From: CAKOSP01 sp964372145 | GTDB lineage: Bacteria > Bacillota_I > Bacilli_A > RF39 > UBA660 | Length of the DNA stretch: 38,464 bases | Direction of reading: 5' to 3' | Assembly (NCBI GenBank): GCA_964372145.1 | Contig: CAYJPM010000004.1 | Span: 1-38,464 of the forward strand | Shown: positions 15,289 to 23,605 of the stretch, one piece after another | How positions within the stretch are numbered: position 1 is the stretch's first letter | How the letters are laid out: each line of letters opens with the position of its first letter | Translations under genes and position numbers: made by a program | The notes under the pieces: generated by a model | Seen by the model: the letters and a program-made list of their open reading frames with translations, nothing else | What the model was told of the DNA's origin: nothing | Databases searched by the model: none

Positions 15289-15810
15289 TTATTGTAAATT
15301 TATTTTTTCTGATATTAATTTTGAAACAATTTTTAGTATTTTAATATCATCTTTATTATATAATTCATCTGTTTTTATTAATATAACTAAACCTAAGCAA
15401 TCAGTTTCATTTATTATAGGTACTATTACATGACTACCTAGTATATCTTCTTTAAGACTAATTTTACTATCATTATTAGTTATTATTTCTCTTGAATCAA
15501 TTACCTTTAATAATTCAATGTTTATACTACTGTTTATTAGGTTTATATATATATCTGACGTTGCTACTACTTTTTCTCTATCAGTTATTATCAATTTATC
15601 TATTCCAACTGTTGATAAAATGTTAATTATTTTTTGACTTAATTCTGTTAAATTTTGCATTACTAAATATTTTTTTAAAATTATTTTATTTTCATCTACC
15701 AATATTTCTAGATTTTCACCGTCTCTAATTGACAACATTCTTCTTATTTCTTTTGGTATCACTATTCTACCTAATTCATCTATTCTTCTTGTTACTCCTG
15801 TACTTTGCAC
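15289..15810 (-). CDS. spoVT: Stage V sporulation regulator SpoVT
   Basis: SpoVT is an AbrB-type DNA-binding protein that adjusts forespore (SigG) gene expression. Residues 1-50 form the swapped-hairpin AbrB domain (STGVTRRIDELGRIVIPKEI, RRMLSIRDGENLEILV). Residues about 55-173 form a GAF-like domain. Length (173 residues) matches SpoVT and not AbrB, which lacks the second domain. The start is set at GTG 15810, aligning VQSTGVTRRID with the usual N-terminus, ten bases after GGAGTG; another GTG four codons upstream sits inside that ribosome-binding site. The ribosome-binding site lies in the 3' arm of a hairpin. Confidence 0.93.
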   Translation of the reverse strand: MQSTGVTRRIDELGRIVIPKEIRRMLSIRDGENLEILVDENKIILKKYLVMQNLTELSQKIINILSTVGIDKLIITDREKVVATSDIYINLINSSINIELLKVIDSREIITNNDSKISLKEDILGSHVIVPIINETDCLGLVILIKTDELYNKDDIKILKIVSKLISEKINLQ

Positions 15811-15849
15811 AAAAAAATTCACTCCACTTCTTTAATAGTGTGTGAATTT
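15811..15849 (-). terminator. Hairpin before spoVT: terminator or start-site occluder
   Basis: On the minus strand AAATTCAC (15842-15849) pairs with GTGAATTT (15815-15822) across a 19-base loop, followed by more Ts. It could end the transcript of the upstream zinc-ribbon gene. Its 3' arm also overlaps the GGAGTG ribosome-binding site of spoVT. Confidence 0.5.
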
Positions 15850-15867
15850 TATTAGATTTTATTCTTT

Positions 15868-16428
15868 TTATATATTGTTTGAAGAATTATCAATATTTTC
15901 TTTGTTTTTTATAGTATATATAACAGAAAATCCATTATCTGGATGATATGTCCAACTAACACTTATAAGATCATTTTCATCTGTTAAAGTACCATCTAAC
16001 GCTCTTGTTTTACCCATTTTAGTATATAAAGCTTCAGTAAATCCTAATTCTAAATTTATTTGTGAAATTATATCATATACTCCTGGTGTATTATAATCAT
16101 CTATATCATATGGATTAGTATCTACTTCTAAATAACTTCCATCACCTGCTACATCACAGTTTAATACACTACAACCAGAATTATCCATTATTTCTTGGAA
16201 ATTTATTTTCGGAATTTTATCTTCTTTTTCTTCTTCTTTATTTTCCATGTTTAAATAAACAACAGATGCTATTATAACAACACCTATAACTACTAAAACT
16301 TTATTTTGTTTTACAAACTTTACTATAGTACTCTCTGTTTTTTCTTTAATAGGTGCTCCACAATAATTACAATTATTTGCTTTATCACTTATTTCTTTTC
16401 CACATTCCTTACACTTAAATAACGCCAC
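15868..16428 (-). CDS. Zinc-ribbon membrane protein of unknown function
   Basis: A 186-residue protein. Residues 5-23 form a zinc ribbon with two CxxC pairs (CKECGKEISDKANNCNYCG). One membrane helix follows at about 44-60 (VLVVIGVVIIASVVYL), then an acidic linker, and an extracytoplasmic domain of about 110 residues with a possible disulphide pair (SGCSVLNCDV). I recognise only the zinc-ribbon/TM architecture, common in Firmicutes. Translation appears to start at GTG. It has its own promoter with three short direct repeats and lies between mfd and spoVT. Confidence 0.7.
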   Translation of the reverse strand: MALFKCKECGKEISDKANNCNYCGAPIKEKTESTIVKFVKQNKVLVVIGVVIIASVVYLNMENKEEEKEDKIPKINFQEIMDNSGCSVLNCDVAGDGSYLEVDTNPYDIDDYNTPGVYDIISQINLELGFTEALYTKMGKTRALDGTLTDENDLISVSWTYHPDNGFSVIYTIKNKENIDNSSNNI

Positions 16429-16469
16429 TTTTACACACTTCTCTTCCTTTGTAATATAATTACTGCTTA

Positions 16470-16498
16470 ATTATAACATAAATGTAACATAAATGCAA
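16470..16498 (-). promoter_or_regulatory. Promoter of the zinc-ribbon gene, with tandem 11-base repeats
   Basis: On the minus strand TTGCAT (16493-16498), a 17-base spacer and TATAAT (16470-16475). The promoter is made of three head-to-tail near-repeats, ATGTTGCATTT, ATGTTACATTT and ATGTTATAATT, which could be an operator. Confidence 0.65.
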
Positions 16499-16501
16499 CA
16501 T

Positions 16502-19501
16502 TTATAATTCTTCTTTAATTTTTTCGAGTAATTTAATTATATATACTAAAAAGTGTTTTTCTAAATTTTTATATAATAATGTTATAAAAATTTGTCCACT
16601 AGTGTATTTTATATTAAAGTTAGTGCTTATTTGAAATGCATTCATTAAAAGTTTATCCCCCTTAATGTTTTCAGATACTTCTTTTGGTATGATTATCTCT
16701 ATATTTCTAATATCTTTTTTTACACTTTTTATGTTTAGATGTTCTGCTAAAGATTCGAACCATTCTTCTAGCATATATATTTCAAGTGTTTTTGGTAATT
16801 TACCAAATCTATTTTCTAATTTACTTTTTATTTCTTTGAATGTTTCGAATGAGTTAACACTATTTATTAATTGGTGTATTTCTATTTTAATGTCTTCATC
16901 TGATACATATTCATCTGAAATATGCGTTTCAACGTCAATTAAACTTTGTTTTTCTTCTTCTTCAAGTACTTCTTCGCCTCTTTGTCTTTTGAGTTCATCA
17001 TCTATCATTTTTAAATATAGAGATATTCCCACTGAATCAACAAATCCTGCTTGCGATGAACCAAATACATCTCCTGCTCCTCTTATTGCTAGATCTCTCA
17101 TCGCAATTTTATAACCTGATCCTAATTCTGTGAATTCTTTAATTGCTTTTAATCTTTTAGTAGCTATTTCATTAAGAATTTTGCCTTCTTTGTATAGTAA
17201 ATACGCATATCCTATTTTATTACTTCTTCCAACTCTACCTCTTATTTGATATAACTGAGATAAACCAAAATGATCAGCATCATATACTAGAAGAGTATTT
17301 ACATTTGGAATATCAATACCACTTTCAATAATTGTAGTACAAACTAATATATCAAATTCATGATTAATGAAACTATTCATGATATTTTCTAATTCTTCTT
17401 TTTTCATTTGTCCATGTGCAAAACTAATATTAGCATCTGGAATTAATTTCTTTATTTTGTTTGTTTGTAATTCAATATCTTCAACTCTATTATAAAGTAT
17501 AAAAACTTGTCCATCTCTTGATAATTCTTTGTATATAGCATCTTTTATTAATAAATCATTTTCATTAATAACATATGTTTGAATTGGATATCTATTTACT
17601 GGTGGTGTATCTATTACAGATAAATCTCTTATACCTGATAAAGCCATTTTGAGTGTTCTAGGAATTGGAGTTGCTGATAAAGTTAGTACATTTACATCAT
17701 TTTTTAGTGATTTTATTTTTTCTTTGTGTGTTACTCCGAACCTTTGTTCTTCATCCACTACTAGCAGGCCTAACTTTTGAGATTTAATGTCATCTGATAA
17801 TATTCTATGAGTACCAAATAATATATCGATTTTTCCTTTTTCGTAAGCTAATAATATTTCTTTAACTTTTTTAGAAGTTACAAATCTGTTTAATAACGCT
17901 ATTTCTATTGGCCATTCTTTAAATCTTTCTAAAGCTACTTTGTATTGTTGATTAGATAAAATTGTTGTAGGACATAAGTACATAACTTGTTTGTTATTTA
18001 GCACTGTGTTAAACATTGCTCTAAAAGCAACTTCAGTTTTTCCAAATCCTACATCACCACATAATAATCTATCCATAGGATAAGACTTGCTTAAATCAGT
18101 TATAATATCATTCACAGACGATGCTTGATTTGATGTTAATTTATGTTCAAATGCTTCATCAAATAACTTTTCTTCTGGATATGATATATATTTATCTGAA
18201 TTTATTGATAATCTTTTTTTATATAAATCCATTAGTTCTAGAGATATATCTTTAATTTTACTTTCTATATATCTTTTAGTTTTACTCCAAGTATCCCCAT
18301 TTAATTTATTAATTTTAGGAATTGAACCATCTTTATCACTATATTTATATATACTAGTTATTTTTTCTACTGGAACATATATTTTATCTTTACCAGCATA
18401 TAATATTTGAATAAAATCTTTTTCCACACCATTTTTACTTAACTTTGTTAATCCATTATATATTCCTATACCATGTGAAACATGTACTACATAGTCTCCA
18501 ATTTCCAGTTGATTATAACTTTTTACTTTTTTTCCAAATTTATATGAACTTTTGTATTCTTTAATATTGTCTTTTGTTTTTTCAATATCATTAATTACTA
18601 CTAAATCATCTAATATAAAACCTTGGTTTATTCTTACCTTTTCTACTCTTACTTCAGGAAGAATTTCTTTAATTTTAGCTATTTGTTTATCTTTTGATAA
18701 GCAAAACATTACTTTTTTGCCTAGTTTTTTCCATTTTTGAACATCAGTTATTAATTTCTCAAAATTTTGTTCGTAATTAATAATTTCGCTTGCATTATAT
18801 AAAATATCTTTTGAACTTTTATCAATCGTATTAATATACATTTCAAATTTCGGTTTTAATTCTTCTAATTCAAACAATTGTTTTTCTTTTACATCTTTAT
18901 CTAATTGATACTCAAATATATCTTCACACAATTTTTTATAAGATGCTTTTAATTGATTATAATCATAGAAAAATACATTTTTTTCATTCATATAATTAAG
19001 TATTGAATCTACTTTATTGGATTTTATTTCACTTACTGGATTTATTGTAATATTATTAATTTCGTTGTTAGTTAACTGTGTGCTTTCATCAAAATAACTA
19101 ATTTGTTCTACTAAATTACCATCTAATTCAATTCTAATAGGTTTTTCTTCATGAATTAGAAAAATATCTAGGATCATTCCTCTTAAAGCATATTCTCCAG
19201 TTGAAGTAACTGTTGATTCACGATTATATCCAAACTTTTCTAAAGTTTTTATTAATTCTGCTCTATTGACAGTATTCCCTGTTTTTAATTCATATTCATT
19301 GCTGTTATCATTTTTATTTAAAAATTTTAAATATCCTGTTAAATTTGTTATAATAATATGACTATCATTTTTTAATTTTTTTAGTGTTTCTAATCTAGTA
19401 AACTTTAATTCTGGAGATTCTGCTAATATTGCTGTAGTTAAAAAATCATCACTTGGAAATAAAAGAACTTTGTCATTATAAGTTTGAAATTTATTATACA
19501 A
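16502..19501 (-). CDS. mfd: Transcription-repair coupling factor Mfd (main open frame)
   Basis: Mfd removes RNA polymerase stalled at DNA damage and recruits UvrA. The 999-residue frame has a UvrB-like N-terminal region, the RNA polymerase interaction domain near residue 340 (GDYVVHVSHGIGIYNG), helicase Walker A near 480 (LLCGDVGFGKTEVAF), DEEQ box near 584 (VVDEEQRFGV), arginine motif RGRVGRS near 755, and the C-terminal D7 domain. The Bacillus protein is about 1,177 residues. The first start codon in this frame is a TTG without a ribosome-binding site, and the preceding in-frame codons (LIVTSSLYEATKLYNKF) clearly belong to Mfd, so the true N-terminus lies upstream beyond a frameshift. Confidence 0.95.
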   Translation of the reverse strand: MYNKFQTYNDKVLLFPSDDFLTTAILAESPELKFTRLETLKKLKNDSHIIITNLTGYLKFLNKNDNSNEYELKTGNTVNRAELIKTLEKFGYNRESTVTSTGEYALRGMILDIFLIHEEKPIRIELDGNLVEQISYFDESTQLTNNEINNITINPVSEIKSNKVDSILNYMNEKNVFFYDYNQLKASYKKLCEDIFEYQLDKDVKEKQLFELEELKPKFEMYINTIDKSSKDILYNASEIINYEQNFEKLITDVQKWKKLGKKVMFCLSKDKQIAKIKEILPEVRVEKVRINQGFILDDLVVINDIEKTKDNIKEYKSSYKFGKKVKSYNQLEIGDYVVHVSHGIGIYNGLTKLSKNGVEKDFIQILYAGKDKIYVPVEKITSIYKYSDKDGSIPKINKLNGDTWSKTKRYIESKIKDISLELMDLYKKRLSINSDKYISYPEEKLFDEAFEHKLTSNQASSVNDIITDLSKSYPMDRLLCGDVGFGKTEVAFRAMFNTVLNNKQVMYLCPTTILSNQQYKVALERFKEWPIEIALLNRFVTSKKVKEILLAYEKGKIDILFGTHRILSDDIKSQKLGLLVVDEEQRFGVTHKEKIKSLKNDVNVLTLSATPIPRTLKMALSGIRDLSVIDTPPVNRYPIQTYVINENDLLIKDAIYKELSRDGQVFILYNRVEDIELQTNKIKKLIPDANISFAHGQMKKEELENIMNSFINHEFDILVCTTIIESGIDIPNVNTLLVYDADHFGLSQLYQIRGRVGRSNKIGYAYLLYKEGKILNEIATKRLKAIKEFTELGSGYKIAMRDLAIRGAGDVFGSSQAGFVDSVGISLYLKMIDDELKRQRGEEVLEEEEKQSLIDVETHISDEYVSDEDIKIEIHQLINSVNSFETFKEIKSKLENRFGKLPKTLEIYMLEEWFESLAEHLNIKSVKKDIRNIEIIIPKEVSENIKGDKLLMNAFQISTNFNIKYTSGQIFITLLYKNLEKHFLVYIIKLLEKIKEEL

Positions 19502-19601
19502 TTTTGTTGCTTCATATAAAGAGGAAGTAACAATTAATGTATCTTTTTTCTTTTCTTTAAAGTATTTTAAAATGAAAAAAATAATTATCTAATATCTTCA
19601 T
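19502..19601 (-). pseudogene. mfd: 5' end of mfd in another frame (one-base frameshift at T7)
   Basis: An ATG at 19601, three bases after the pth stop, opens MKILDNYFF and then stops at TAA fourteen codons on. The Mfd frame runs upstream without a start to a TAG. The two frames meet at a run of seven Ts on the minus strand (19575-19581). Removing one T joins them into MKILDNYFFILKYFKEKKKD followed by TLIVTSSLYEATKLYNKF, a normal Mfd beginning of 33 extra residues. Either an assembly error, a real mutation, or slippage by polymerase or ribosome is possible. Confidence 0.8.
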
Positions 19602-19604
19602 ACT

Positions 19605-20147
19605 TTAATTTTTATAACTATTTATAGTCTTTTCAAAACCTTCCTTGATAAACATATCAATTATTTTATTATAATCAGTTTTAAATATTTCTTCTTTTTC
19701 TTCTTTGGAAAATTTACTTAATACAAAATCTATAACATCTATTTCTTTACTAGTTTTGATACCTATTTTTAATCTAGCAAAGCTGTTAGTTTTTAAAACA
19801 GATTCAATTGATTTAATACCGTTATGTCCACCAGATGATGTATCTTTTTTTAACTTGTATGTACCAAATTGCATATCTAAATCATCTTGAATAATTAATA
19901 TATCTGTTATATTTATTTTGTAATAATTTACATATTTTATTACTGAATCTCCTGATAAATTCATAAAAGTAGTTGGTTTTATAAATATTACTTCTTCTTT
20001 ACCTATATTTTTCTTTATAAATAATGCGTTATTCTTTTCTTTCCAACTATCTGTGTTTATGTAATTATCTAATACCATAAATCCAACGTTATGCCTTGTG
20101 TTATTATATTTTTCTCCTGGATTACCTAATCCTACTATTAATTTCAT
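19605..20147 (-). CDS. pth: Peptidyl-tRNA hydrolase
   Basis: Releases peptides from prematurely dropped peptidyl-tRNA. The 180-residue protein begins MKLIVGLGNPGEKYNNTRHN with the catalytic His, and contains KPTTFMNLSGDSV, the Asp motif IIQDDLDM, and SGGHNGIKSI. AAAGG precedes the start. It lies twelve bases after trmN6 and immediately before mfd; the pth-mfd pairing also occurs in B. subtilis (spoVC-fin-mfd), though fin is absent here. Confidence 0.97.
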   Translation of the reverse strand: MKLIVGLGNPGEKYNNTRHNVGFMVLDNYINTDSWKEKNNALFIKKNIGKEEVIFIKPTTFMNLSGDSVIKYVNYYKINITDILIIQDDLDMQFGTYKLKKDTSSGGHNGIKSIESVLKTNSFARLKIGIKTSKEIDVIDFVLSKFSKEEKEEIFKTDYNKIIDMFIKEGFEKTINSYKN

Positions 20148-20159
20148 AAATTTACCTTT

Positions 20160-20858
20160 CTAAAATATATTCTTATATGTTTTCATTTCATTTATATTTT
20201 TATATTGTATTTTAACACCTTTTTTAGAGTTTTTTACACATTTCACTAGTACAGTATTTATATTGTCTTCTTTGGTTGCTATAAATATTATTTCTTTGAC
20301 ATTTAGACTATATTTACTTGCATATTCTATTATTTCATCTATTCTTACTGATCTATGTACTAAGTATAACTTACCTTTATTTTTTAAAACATTTTTACTA
20401 ATTGTAAATATATCTTCTAAATTCAAATTAGTTTCATGTCTTGCAATTTTTTCATATTTAGATTCACTTATTACTTTTGTATCTCCTAATTTAAAATATG
20501 GGGGATTACATGTTATTTTATCTATACTTTCATATTTATAATAGTTTAATATGTTTTTAATATCATCATTAATTAGTGTAATTTTATCTTCTAGTTTGTT
20601 ATATTCAATACTATCTTTTCCTAGTTTATAGATATCTTTTTGTATTTCAAATGCTGTTATTTTACAATTGTTTTTTGTTGTTAATAAAAGTGGTACTGGA
20701 GCATTTCCAGTACATAGATCTACTACAACTTCATTTTCTTTTATTTTATCTACAAACTCTCCTAATAATAATGAATCTAAAGAAAACTTAAATGCATCTT
20801 CATATTGATATATGTATCTATTTTCATAATCAAATAAATCATTTAGAACTTTTTTCAT
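20160..20858 (-). CDS. trmN6: tRNA1(Val) adenine-37 N6-methyltransferase family protein (YabB)
   Basis: A SAM-dependent methyltransferase of 232 residues. The SAM-binding motif VVDLCTGNAPVPLLL lies at residues about 44-58, and the catalytic NPPY motif in ITCNPPYFKLGD near residue 115, typical of N6-adenine modification. In E. coli this family modifies A37 of tRNA1(Val). Synteny with B. subtilis yabB, next to yaaT, supports the call; yabA between them is missing. It overlaps the end of ricT by twenty bases. The exact tRNA target is inferred from the family. Confidence 0.88.
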   Translation of the reverse strand: MKKVLNDLFDYENRYIYQYEDAFKFSLDSLLLGEFVDKIKENEVVVDLCTGNAPVPLLLTTKNNCKITAFEIQKDIYKLGKDSIEYNKLEDKITLINDDIKNILNYYKYESIDKITCNPPYFKLGDTKVISESKYEKIARHETNLNLEDIFTISKNVLKNKGKLYLVHRSVRIDEIIEYASKYSLNVKEIIFIATKEDNINTVLVKCVKNSKKGVKIQYKNINEMKTYKNIF

Positions 20859-21630
20859 CTAGAACCACTTCTATTTTTTCTTTTTTAGTTTCAACTATAT
20901 ATTTCTTTTTTAATATATCTATTTGTCTTACTATTCCTTCTTCTTTATTAACTTTTACTTTTTCACCATAATTCGGAAGTTCTTTTCTATTTTCGGTATA
21001 TACATCATCTTCATAGGCTAAACAACATAATAATCTATTACATGCTCCATTAATTTTACTTGGATTAAGCGCTATATTTTGATTTTTAGCCATATTTATT
21101 GATACTGATTCCATTTGATTTAAAAATCTTGCACAACATAATTTTTGGCCACATACACAAATACCACATACTTCTTTTGCTTTATCTCTTGCTCCAATTT
21201 GTCTTAATTCAATTCTTGTTTTATATAAACCAGCTAATCTTTTAGCTAGTTCTCTAAAATCTACTCTTGCATCAGCGTAAAAATTAAAAATCAATTGGTT
21301 TCTGTTAAATGTATAAGTTTCATTTACAAAATTCATATCTAAATTTAATTCTTTTGCTAATTCTTTACATTTTTTTAATGCTATGTCGCCTTCTTTTAAA
21401 TTTTTTAAAAATTGTTCATAATCTTTTTTTGTGGTTTTTCTGATAATATTTTTTAAGTCTTTTAATTTACTTATTTTAACCTCATCTAGTAATTCATTTA
21501 CTATTTTTCCATATTGTTCACCTTTTTCAGTTTCTACAATTACAGTATTTTCTTCTTTTAATTCTATTTCAGAATTAAAATAATATGTTTTACCACCTTT
21601 ATTAAAATTTACTCCATACACTTTACTCAT
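20839..21630 (-). CDS. ricT: PSP1-domain protein RicT (YaaT)
   Basis: RicT is part of the Ric complex (with RicA and RicF) that binds RNase Y, carries iron-sulphur clusters, and in B. subtilis also affects the phosphorelay to Spo0A. The 263-residue protein holds the PSP1 core (about 60-150; FNFYADARVDFRELAKRLAG) and a Cys-rich section (VCGICVCGQKLCCARFL, then CNRLLCCLAYEDD). It overlaps holB by eight bases and trmN6 by twenty, so it is embedded in the operon. RicA and RicF genes are not in the window. Confidence 0.93.
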   Translation of the reverse strand: MSKVYGVNFNKGGKTYYFNSEIELKEENTVIVETEKGEQYGKIVNELLDEVKISKLKDLKNIIRKTTKKDYEQFLKNLKEGDIALKKCKELAKELNLDMNFVNETYTFNRNQLIFNFYADARVDFRELAKRLAGLYKTRIELRQIGARDKAKEVCGICVCGQKLCCARFLNQMESVSINMAKNQNIALNPSKINGACNRLLCCLAYEDDVYTENRKELPNYGEKVKVNKEEGIVRQIDILKKKYIVETKKEKIEVVLDEKSSK

Positions 21631-22471
21631 TTATTTCACCCATTTCAATAATAAATTTATCCATAATTAGCTCTAAGTTCAAATTATAATTAAAGTTATT
21701 AACAATATTTGTTATCAATTTTATCTTTTTTATTTGATTATTAATGTTATTAACTTTTATAAAATTAAATTCTGACACTTGGTTTATCAATAATTTATTA
21801 TATATATCTAACATAATTTGAAAAAATATATATAATTTTTCTTTATCTTTTGATAGTTTTTCAAATACATCTTTATTATACATAATACTTTCTGTTTTTT
21901 CTACTTCTATTTTATATAAATAATCTTTTAATAAATTTATATACTCAAGATATTCTTCTTCTTTTAGATTTAATTCTTCTATTATATCTAAATTATCATA
22001 ATTTATAGTTATTAGTTGACATCTACTTTTTATAGTGTTAATAACGTTATCTTTATTGTTAGTTACAAAAAAACCATAGCAATTATCAAATGGTTCTTCA
22101 ACAAATTTTAGCATTGTGTTTGCCGATGAAGAATTTAATTTTTCTGCTTCCTTTATTACATATACATTATTTTTGCTTAAAACTGGTATTAAAGAACATT
22201 TCTTCTTTAATTCTAACATTTGTTCCTTTTTTATATTTTTACCGTCAGGTTCAATATAAAAATAATTAGGGGATTCATTTTTATCTATTGATTCACATAT
22301 ATTACATTTATTAGTTTTATTTTCACAATCAGTCATGCAAGATAACTCTTTTACTACTTGTAATAAATCCTTACAACATCTATCTTGGTTATTTGTTACA
22401 ATTAAAGAAACGTGAGCTAGGTTTTGATCACGTATACTTTTTAATAAATATTTGATTTTTTGATTATTCAT
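21623..22471 (-). CDS. holB: DNA polymerase III delta' subunit
   Basis: Part of the clamp loader that places the DnaN clamp on DNA. The 282-residue protein has an AAA+-like fold with a degenerate P-loop (SLIVTNNQDRCCKDLL), as expected since delta' does not hydrolyse ATP. It has a four-Cys zinc module (CMTDCENKTNKCNIC), ANTMLKFVEEP, and the SRC motif (KSRCQLI) that supplies the arginine finger. AGGAG lies four bases before the start. Neighbouring dnaX encodes its partner. The C-terminal half is divergent. Confidence 0.92.
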   Translation of the reverse strand: MNNQKIKYLLKSIRDQNLAHVSLIVTNNQDRCCKDLLQVVKELSCMTDCENKTNKCNICESIDKNESPNYFYIEPDGKNIKKEQMLELKKKCSLIPVLSKNNVYVIKEAEKLNSSSANTMLKFVEEPFDNCYGFFVTNNKDNVINTIKSRCQLITINYDNLDIIEELNLKEEEYLEYINLLKDYLYKIEVEKTESIMYNKDVFEKLSKDKEKLYIFFQIMLDIYNKLLINQVSEFNFIKVNNINNQIKKIKLITNIVNNFNYNLNLELIMDKFIIEMGEINE

Positions 22472-22478
22472 AAAACTC

Positions 22479-22664
22479 CTATAACATATATGTTATAGCA
22501 ACTAACGATATTATTCCAAATGGTCCTAATAATGTAGAAATACTTAGTGTGAATATGTTTATAGGAATAAATATATTCATATTTGATAATAGTATGTTAA
22601 ATGTATATAACATTACAAATGCGAATATAAAACTCTTAACTAATTTAACTATGTATTTTTTCAT
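22479..22664 (-). CDS. bofA: Pro-sigmaK processing inhibitor BofA
   Basis: BofA is an integral membrane protein that, with SpoIVFA, holds back the SpoIVFB protease until the forespore signals, delaying SigK activation. This 61-residue copy has two hydrophobic segments and the family C-terminus FIPINIFTLSISTLLGPFGI. Start at the ATG at 22664 is supported by GGTGAAG; a TTG four codons upstream is less likely. It is shorter than the Bacillus protein (87), lacking the first transmembrane part. Position after recR matches B. subtilis recR-yaaL-bofA. Confidence 0.85.
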   Translation of the reverse strand: MKKYIVKLVKSFIFAFVMLYTFNILLSNMNIFIPINIFTLSISTLLGPFGIISLVAITYML

Positions 22665-22702
22665 TATCTTCACCAATAGTTTATATGTCAGTTACTTTAT
22701 AT

Positions 22703-23305
22703 TTATTCTTTATTAGATATTATTTTTCTATCCTCTAATGCTTTATCTAAAGTTAAAACATCTAAATAATCTATTTCAGCTCCAACTGGTAAACCGTAGG
22801 ATAACCTAGAAATTTTTACATCTTCATTTTCTAATAATTTTTTTATATATAAACTAGTTGTTTCTCCTTCAATATTAGATTTTAACGCTAATATTAATTC
22901 TGGATTTTCTAACTCTTTTACTCTTTTTATTAAACTTGATAAGTTTATATCCTCAGTCGATATGTTGTTTAGTGGATTTATTAAACCACTTAATACATGA
23001 TATACACCGTTGTAATTCCCTGCTGATTCAAATGCAAATACACTTTTGTAATCTTCTATAACACATATTAAATTATGATTTCTAGTAGTATTGCAGCATA
23101 TATTACACTTCTTTTCGTCCGATAGATGACCACAAACAGTGCATTTACATAAACTTTTTTTAGCTTGCAGCAATGCATCAGAATAATCTTCTATATCTTC
23201 TTCTGAAAATTCAATTGTTGATAAAGCTAATCTAGTAGCACTCTTTTCTCCTATACCGGGTAATTTTTTATAAAAACTAATTAGTTTTTGTAATGCTTCA
23301 GGCAT
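22703..23305 (-). CDS. recR: Recombination mediator RecR
   Basis: RecR works with RecO and RecF to load RecA at gaps. The 200-residue protein has the helix-hairpin-helix KLPGIGEKSATRLAL (about 14-28), the C4 zinc finger CTVCGHLSDEKKCNICC (about 55-71), and a Toprim domain (CVIEDYKSVFAFESAG…LALKSNIEGETTSLYI). It starts two bases after ebfC. Length is normal. Confidence 0.97.
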   Translation of the reverse strand: MPEALQKLISFYKKLPGIGEKSATRLALSTIEFSEEDIEDYSDALLQAKKSLCKCTVCGHLSDEKKCNICCNTTRNHNLICVIEDYKSVFAFESAGNYNGVYHVLSGLINPLNNISTEDINLSSLIKRVKELENPELILALKSNIEGETTSLYIKKLLENEDVKISRLSYGLPVGAEIDYLDVLTLDKALEDRKIISNKE

Positions 23306-23307
23306 TA

Positions 23308-23601
23308 TTAAAATAAACCGCCCATTTTATTATAAGCACCCATTTTCTTCTCTGTTTCTTTATCTAATTTATTTTTAGCTTCATTATAAGCTATTTTTAT
23401 CATATCTTCTAATGCTTCCATATCTTCTTCATCTAGTTTATCTACTTTAAATTTAATAGATTTTAATGTTTTATCACCTTTTAATGTTAAATCTAAAAAT
23501 TCAGAACTTCCACTAAATTCCATTCCTTCTAACTCTTCTTGTTTCTTAGCAATGTCTCTTTGCATTTTTTGTGCTTGTTGCATTAAATTTTGCATATTCA
23601 T
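23308..23601 (-). CDS. ebfC: YbaB/EbfC nucleoid-associated protein
   Basis: A small dimeric DNA-binding protein usually encoded between dnaX and recR (YaaK in B. subtilis). The 97 residues begin with an amphipathic helix (MQNLMQQAQKMQRDIAKKQEEL), then EFSGSSEFLDLTLKGDKTLK, and end KKMGAYNKMGGLF, the family pattern. Only four bases separate it from dnaX. Role in chromosome compaction or recombination is inferred from relatives. Confidence 0.93.
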   Translation of the reverse strand: MNMQNLMQQAQKMQRDIAKKQEELEGMEFSGSSEFLDLTLKGDKTLKSIKFKVDKLDEEDMEALEDMIKIAYNEAKNKLDKETEKKMGAYNKMGGLF

Positions 23602-23605
23602 ATTA

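Noticed and set aside
16665..17114. 149-codon plus-strand frame inside mfd
   Set aside because: Ser/Ile/Phe-rich antisense shadow of a certain gene, as are the other plus-strand frames in the left 35 kb except clpP.
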